From NCBI GenBank assembly GCA_027001345.1, contig JALTMS010000553.1, forward strand, positions 1-11,174: 11,174 nucleotides of DNA, read 5' to 3'. The notes under the pieces were generated by a model that did not search any database, was not told the origin of the DNA, and worked only from the letters and a program-made list of their open reading frames with translations. Position numbers and translations under genes: made by a program. The DNA comes from Acidobacteriota bacterium. GTDB lineage: Bacteria > Acidobacteriota > Polarisedimenticolia > J045. Shown here one piece after another: positions 7,692 to 11,174 of the stretch (position 1 is its first letter; each line of letters begins with the position of its first letter).

Positions 7692-10009
7692 CTGCTGCCT
7701 TTTTTCTTCCCGCCTCGAGTCGAGCGAATTCCCTGGAAGGACTCTGCTCGGCGCGCGAGTTCTCCTCCGGCGGCAGCGAGTACGGCGTCACTTCGCACGG
7801 CTCGCGTCAGCTCGGGTCCCGCAAGGGTGCGGAGATCGTCCAGCAGCTCCAGGGCGCGGGACGTGTCGCCGGTCTCCGCGGCCAGACGGAGCAGATCATA
7901 TGTCAGGCCGGCGTTCCGCGGAGCTGCCTGGCGTGCCGTGACGAGCACCTCGATCGCTTTGCTCTTGTCTCCGTTCTGGGAGTAGATCTGGGCCAGCAGT
8001 CGCGAGAGGGCAGGCTGGCCGGGATGCGCCTCCAGCGCACGGGTCACTTCGACCAGCGCGGGACCGACCAGCGAGCGGGCGAGCAGAACCCGCGCACGAG
8101 TCAGGGCGTCCTGTACGGGGCTTCCCGTGCTGGGCAGGGACTTGACCAGCGCATCTGCCGCACGGTCCGCGTCTCCTCGGGCGAGCAGGATCTCGGCTGC
8201 CCTCGAATGCGGGTAGCGGTAACCGGGATCGGCCTCGAGAGCCGCTGCGTATCGTTGCAGCGCCTGATCTCCCTGGCCGAGAGCGGCATAGGCGTCTGCC
8301 AGCTTGGCCAGCAGCAGAGCGCGCGGTGCGCGAGGCGAGCGCAGGGCTCTTTCGTAGGCCTCCTTGGCGCGGTAGGCGTTGCCGGCCCCCTGGAGCAGAT
8401 CCCCGCGCCACTCTTCGAGTTCCGGGGCGTCATCATCTCCGTCGAGGACCTTCTCGATCTCTGCGATCGCGGCCTCAGTGGCTCCCAACTCTTCGAGCAG
8501 CTCGGCGAGAAGCAGGCGCTGGCCCGGGTGGAGATTCTCCTCCGCCAGCTTCAGAGCGTCATCGATCAGGGATCGTCCACCGGCCGCACGAGCCAGCAGA
8601 CGCAGGCGGTCGAGGCGCTCGACCAGGTCCCCGGGCTCTCCTGCCGCCACTTCCTTCAGCAAGCCCTCCACTTCGCCCTGATGCGAGTCTCCAGCGGCCA
8701 GGAGAGCTTCCAGGTGGAGTGAGCGAAGGGCCCATGCATCCGGTCGTTTCCGGCGGAGTTCGGCGACAACTGCCGCCGCCTGCTCGGGCTGCCCGCCGGC
8801 CAGCAGATCCGACGCACGCCGAACGTCGGCCAGGAAGCTCAGATCCTCCGACACCGGCGCACCATCGGCGGGAGTCAGCCCCGCGGCTCGAAGGCGTGCA
8901 GCGATGTCACTCCCGACCATTTCGAGCGCCTTGGCGCCATCGATCCGCTCACCTCCCGACGCCACCCAACGGCATCCATCCCGGACATCGAGAACGCCGC
9001 GTTCGGTCTGCACCACAGCTCTCGGCGCCAGGGCGTAGAGCCGGCGGGGCAGGAGTGTGATGCTCAGGGCGGGCCACGACGGCTGAGAAGAGCCCTCGAG
9101 ACCTGCCTGGCGCAGGATCTCGCCGGGAAGCTGGGCCAGGCGACGCAAAGAAGTGGGGGGGGGATCGCTGACAGCGCCGTGAAAGACGACCGGAATCTCG
9201 ACGATGGGGTCGATGAGAGTCAGGCCATGGCGAATCTCGTCACCGTCTCCGAGGCCCTCGCCGTGCACCGAGGCCACCACGATCAGGGCATCGTCCTCCC
9301 AGCCGTAGGTCCCGACAGTGGCAAGTACATCGGCCACGGCTCGATCGACCTGGGAGAGGGCCTTTTCCCATTCGGCACGGGGGTCTTCTGCCTGGGTCGC
9401 CACGGACGGCTCGGCAAAATGCAGCCAGGCGAAGAAGGGCCGGCGATCACGCTGCCGTCGAAGATCGGCGGAAAAGCGATCGACGAGCTGGCGCGAGGCC
9501 ATCACGCCCCCTCGGCGTGGCCGAACTCGGCCCACCGCATCCTGCTCATCCTGGATGGCGGCATGGGCGGCAGGCCAGGAGGCGCCGAAATAGGAGTCGA
9601 AACCCCTGAGCAAGCCGGTCAGGGGCGAGATGTCGCCGTCGCCGATATAGGCCGCCGACCTGTAGCCCGCGCTCTGGAAGCGCACGGCGAGCGTTTCGAC
9701 ATCCGGGCCGATGCGAACCATGTCGGGCTCGAGCGCCGCGACGCGATCGGGATCTGCGCCGGCCAGCGCTGCGACCAGCGCGGGCACTGTGGTGGGGGCC
9801 GGAGCCAGCAGCGTCTGCACCTCGCCCAGTGCGGAGGTCTCCGGCATCCGGGTCTCGCTGACGCCGTCGGCTCGGAGCCCCGCAACGGTGATCAGGACCA
9901 CCGCCTTGCCCCGCCCCCCGCAGCCGGGGGTCAGCAGAGCGAGGGCCAGCAGCAACGCCGCGCCGGCGTTCCAGCGCAAGATTCCGGTTCTCAACGCCTT
10001 ACCCTCCAT
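7688..10009 (-). CDS. Degenerate sulfatase-like domain fused to a TPR array, predicted lipoprotein
   Basis: 773 residues from the ATG at 10009, which has AGGGG at 10023-10019. A TTG at 9994 with GGAGGG seven bases upstream (10007-10002) is a serious alternative and would give a tidier lipoprotein signal (RTGILRWNAGAALLLALALL, then TPGC with Cys30). Residues 36-330 follow the sulfatase-family order: VVLITVAGLRAD (37-48), APTTVPALVAALAG (71-84), FFAWLHFAEPS (192-202), ASVHGEGLGDGDEIRHG (246-262), IVEIPVVF (269-276). Key residues are altered: the metal Asp of IDxLRAD is Val42 or Ala43, DPH has become EPS, and the Asp of DHG is Val248. Thr74 remains at the nucleophile position. Residues 395-745 hold about eight TPR-like helical pairs (for example AYRAKEAYERAL, ALGQGDQALQRYAAALEADP). 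The tail is basic (GGKKKGSR). It is the first gene of the operon and probably a scaffold or binding protein; a divergent active enzyme is less likely. Confidence 0.83.
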   Translation of the reverse strand: MEGKALRTGILRWNAGAALLLALALLTPGCGGRGKAVVLITVAGLRADGVSETRMPETSALGEVQTLLAPAPTTVPALVAALAGADPDRVAALEPDMVRIGPDVETLAVRFQSAGYRSAAYIGDGDISPLTGLLRGFDSYFGASWPAAHAAIQDEQDAVGRVRPRRGGVMASRQLVDRFSADLRRQRDRRPFFAWLHFAEPSVATQAEDPRAEWEKALSQVDRAVADVLATVGTYGWEDDALIVVASVHGEGLGDGDEIRHGLTLIDPIVEIPVVFHGAVSDPPPTSLRRLAQLPGEILRQAGLEGSSQPSWPALSITLLPRRLYALAPRAVVQTERGVLDVRDGCRWVASGGERIDGAKALEMVGSDIAARLRAAGLTPADGAPVSEDLSFLADVRRASDLLAGGQPEQAAAVVAELRRKRPDAWALRSLHLEALLAAGDSHQGEVEGLLKEVAAGEPGDLVERLDRLRLLARAAGGRSLIDDALKLAEENLHPGQRLLLAELLEELGATEAAIAEIEKVLDGDDDAPELEEWRGDLLQGAGNAYRAKEAYERALRSPRAPRALLLAKLADAYAALGQGDQALQRYAAALEADPGYRYPHSRAAEILLARGDADRAADALVKSLPSTGSPVQDALTRARVLLARSLVGPALVEVTRALEAHPGQPALSRLLAQIYSQNGDKSKAIEVLVTARQAAPRNAGLTYDLLRLAAETGDTSRALELLDDLRTLAGPELTRAVRSDAVLAAAGGELARRAESFQGIRSTRGGKKKGSR

Positions 10010-10017
10010 CCCGTCGA

Positions 10018-10064
10018 ACCCCTGCCGACGTTCTGCCCGGACCTGACGGATCCACCGCAGGGGT
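10018..10064. repeat. Perfect 8-bp inverted repeat in the leader of the minus-strand operon
   Basis: ACCCCTGC at 10018-10025 and GCAGGGGT at 10057-10064 are exact reverse complements separated by 31 bases. On the minus strand the downstream arm includes the AGGGG that could be the ribosome-binding site of the ATG at 10009. It may be an operator dyad or an RNA stem that hides the ribosome-binding site; chance is not excluded. Confidence 0.4.
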
Positions 10065-10065
10065 C

Positions 10066-10094
10066 ATTGTCGGCACTCGAGACGGTCAAAGCAA
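10066..10094 (-). promoter_or_regulatory. Candidate promoter of the four-gene minus-strand operon
   Basis: Read on the minus strand: TTGCTT (10094-10089), 17 bases, then GACAAT (10071-10066). The -10 box matches four of six consensus bases and the -35 box three of six. It lies about 55 bp upstream of the ATG at 10009, in the only sizeable gap before this operon. A match of this quality can arise by chance. Confidence 0.3.
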
Positions 10095-10118
10095 ACCGCC
10101 GCCGGGCGGGATTGGGGC

Positions 10119-10124
10119 TACAAT
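10119..10124 (+). promoter_or_regulatory. Candidate -10 element for rnc
   Basis: TACAAT (five of six to TATAAT) lies 55 bp before the GTG start of rnc, in an otherwise GC-rich gap. No -35 box is visible 16-18 bases upstream. A start near 10131 would place the hairpin at 10130-10160 at the very 5' end of the transcript. Confidence 0.4.
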
Positions 10125-10129
10125 GGCCT

Positions 10130-10160
10130 GCCTTCCCGCCGGAGTCGGCCCCGGGAAGGC
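10130..10160 (+). repeat. Perfect 9-bp inverted repeat (possible RNA hairpin) in the rnc leader
   Basis: GCCTTCCCG at 10130-10138 pairs perfectly with CGGGAAGGC at 10152-10160 across a 13-base loop. It ends nine bases before the GAGG ribosome-binding site. No U-tract follows, so it is not an intrinsic terminator. It would be the first structure in the rnc transcript if the TACAAT at 10119 is used. Confidence 0.55.
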
Positions 10161-10178
10161 TGCCAAGTCGAGGAAACC

Positions 10179-10934
10179 GTGAACTGGGCTGAAGACGTCC
10201 AACATCACATCACCCAGCTCGAAGCCCAGCTCGAGTACGCCTTCAAGGACCGCGGCAAGCTGCGCCAGGCGCTGGTTCACCGTTCCTATGCCCACGAGCA
10301 TGGCCTCGAAGAAGACAACGAACCGCTCGAGTTTCTCGGCGATGCCGTGCTCGGCTTCCTCGTCGCGGAGCGGATCGTCAGGCGGCGGCCGGAGATGGGA
10401 GAAGGGAACATGACCCGTCTGCGTTCCTCGCTGGTCAACACCCGCAACCTGGCTGAAGAGGCAAGCAAGATCGGTCTCGGCCAGGCGCTGCTGCTGGGCA
10501 AGGGCGAGGAGGGCACCGGCGGCAGGAGCAAGCCGGCACTGCTGGCCGATGGCTTCGAAGCCGTCATCGGTGCCCTTTTTCTCGACGGTGGCGTGCGCCC
10601 GGTGCGCCGCGTCGTGCGCCGGCTGTTTGCCGATCGTATCGAAAGCTGGCCCACCGACCACGCCGCGCAGATGGATGCCAAGACCCGCCTCCAGGAGTTC
10701 TGCCAGGCGCGCGGATGGCCGCTGCCGGTCTACCAGGTCACCGGCGAGAGCGGTCCCGACCACCAGCGACGTTTCACCATCGAAGTTCTGGTTCGGGGAG
10801 AGAGTGCCGGCCAGGGCTCGGGCACGGCCAAACGTCGCGCCGAACAGGCCGCCGCCGCCGCCGCCCTCGATCACCTCTCGGGTCCCCGGAACCACGGCAA
10901 GACGGCAGGCCCCCGCAAAGGGAGCCGGCACTGA
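10179..10934 (+). CDS. rnc: Ribonuclease III
   Basis: 251 residues, a normal length for the family. The GTG start has GAGG at 10170-10173 with a five-base spacer. RNase III cuts double-stranded RNA in rRNA precursor processing and mRNA turnover, as a Mg-dependent homodimer in the cytoplasm. The signature NEPLEFLGDAVL (47-58) supplies Glu48, Glu51 and Asp55, equivalent to E. coli E38, E41 and D45. ADGFEAVIGALFLD (123-136) supplies the other two acidic residues, Asp124 and Glu127. The double-stranded RNA binding domain begins near 165 (DAKTRLQEFCQ) and ends with GTAKRRAEQAAAAAALDHL (215-233). A basic, Gly/Pro-rich tail of about 18 residues follows. The only signature deviation is Pro49 where Arg or Lys is common. 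It stands alone between the divergent operon and the convergent ftsK end, 12 bp from the ftsK stop. Confidence 0.97.
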   Translation: MNWAEDVQHHITQLEAQLEYAFKDRGKLRQALVHRSYAHEHGLEEDNEPLEFLGDAVLGFLVAERIVRRRPEMGEGNMTRLRSSLVNTRNLAEEASKIGLGQALLLGKGEEGTGGRSKPALLADGFEAVIGALFLDGGVRPVRRVVRRLFADRIESWPTDHAAQMDAKTRLQEFCQARGWPLPVYQVTGESGPDHQRRFTIEVLVRGESAGQGSGTAKRRAEQAAAAAALDHLSGPRNHGKTAGPRKGSRH

Positions 10935-10946
10935 CCGGGCAGCGCC

Positions 10947-11174
10947 TCAGATCGGCGCTTCCCGATCCTGCTGATCCATCCGCTCGAGGAAGTCGGTCCC
11001 CACCAGACAGGGCCTGGGCTTGGAGCCGTCGGCCGGCCCGAGGATGCCTTCCTCTTCCATCTGATCGACGATCCGTGCCGCCCGGGAGTAGCCCAGGCGC
11101 ATCTTCCGCTGCAAGAAAGAGGTGGAACCGTGGCCGGTGGCGATGACCAGGCGCACGGCCTTGCGGTAGACGGG
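10947..11174 (-). CDS. ftsK: DNA translocase FtsK/SpoIIIE family, C-terminal gamma domain (partial, 5' end outside the window)
   Basis: The frame is open to the right edge, so only the last 75 residues are present. They begin PVYRKAVRLVIATGHGSTSF and continue with FLQRKMRLGYSRAARIVDQM, then EEEGILGPADGSKPRPCLVG. This is the winged-helix gamma domain found at the C-terminus of FtsK and SpoIIIE, which reads the polar KOPS/SRS sequences and sets the direction of chromosome pumping at the division septum. The hallmark STSxLQR, GYxRAA and MExxGIxGPxxGSKPR blocks are all present. The last 15 residues are hydrophilic. The motor domain is not in the window. It converges on rnc with a 12-bp gap. Confidence 0.95.
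   Translation of the reverse strand, partial: PVYRKAVRLVIATGHGSTSFLQRKMRLGYSRAARIVDQMEEEGILGPADGSKPRPCLVGTDFLERMDQQDREAPI

Noticed and set aside
7700..7705. Six-A run on the coding strand just before the ATGA junction, as a programmed -1 frameshift joining the TPR protein to the GT-C protein
   Set aside because: The slip would join the frames, but the codon phase (AAG AAA AAA GGC) does not fit the A_AAA_AAG heptamer; the run followed by GG is more simply a ribosome-binding site for the GT-C gene.
7610..8722. Plus-strand open frame of 370 codons opposite the TPR region
   Set aside because: Its repetitive look mirrors the TPR repeats on the other strand; no independent ribosome-binding site or motif was seen.
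9179..10192. Plus-strand open frame of 337 codons running into rnc
   Set aside because: It lies antisense to the sulfatase-like domain and crosses the intergenic region; no motif is visible.
10941..10959. AGCGCC/GGCGCT inverted repeat between rnc and ftsK as a bidirectional terminator
   Set aside because: The stem is only six base pairs and no U-tract follows on either strand; it also overlaps the ftsK stop codon.

Overview
The window is a high-GC, densely coding bacterial chromosome segment. It has two housekeeping landmarks at the right end: rnc (ribonuclease III) and the C-terminus of an FtsK/SpoIIIE-type DNA translocase. The rest is an accessory cell-envelope region. No tRNA, rRNA, insertion sequence, CRISPR array or phage gene was seen. 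The mix of strong GC bias, GTG starts, a sulfatase-like/TPR fusion lipoprotein, AftB-like GT-C membrane proteins and a DUF3604-type PHP lipoprotein suggests Acidobacteriota (for example a Thermoanaerobaculia-like lineage) or another Gram-negative phylum of that kind. This placement is inference from gene style; no search was run.

Layout, left to right. (1) 1-453, plus: the 3' end of a secreted protein with a fibronectin-III-like C-terminal domain, closed by a textbook intrinsic terminator (476-510). (2) 547-2951, plus: a two-gene unit with a GTGA overlap, made of a UshA/calcineurin-like exported protein that has lost the recognisable metal ligands and a multi-spanning GT-C-like membrane protein. 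(3) 10009 down to 2906, minus: a four-gene operon in which every junction is an ATGA start/stop overlap. Its order is a degenerate sulfatase-like domain fused to TPRs (lipoprotein), an AftB-like GT-C membrane protein, a sulfatase/alkaline-phosphatase-superfamily lipoprotein with Thr at the nucleophile position, and a DUF3604/PHP-type lipoprotein. The last gene of this operon and the last gene of the plus unit converge and overlap by 46 bp. (4) 10010-10178: a divergent intergenic region with possible promoters and two perfect inverted repeats. (5) 10179-10934, plus: rnc. (6) 10947-11174, minus: ftsK 3' end.

How the genes may work together (inference): both units pair a polyprenyl-phosphate-sugar-type GT-C transferase with metallohydrolase-fold proteins predicted to sit outside the inner membrane. 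Two of those hydrolase-fold proteins look catalytically dead or altered. The simplest reading is an envelope glycan or lipid decoration system with GT-C transferases, one active AP-superfamily hydrolase/transferase, one PHP hydrolase, and two pseudoenzymes that may be binding or scaffold subunits. The substrate cannot be read from the sequence.
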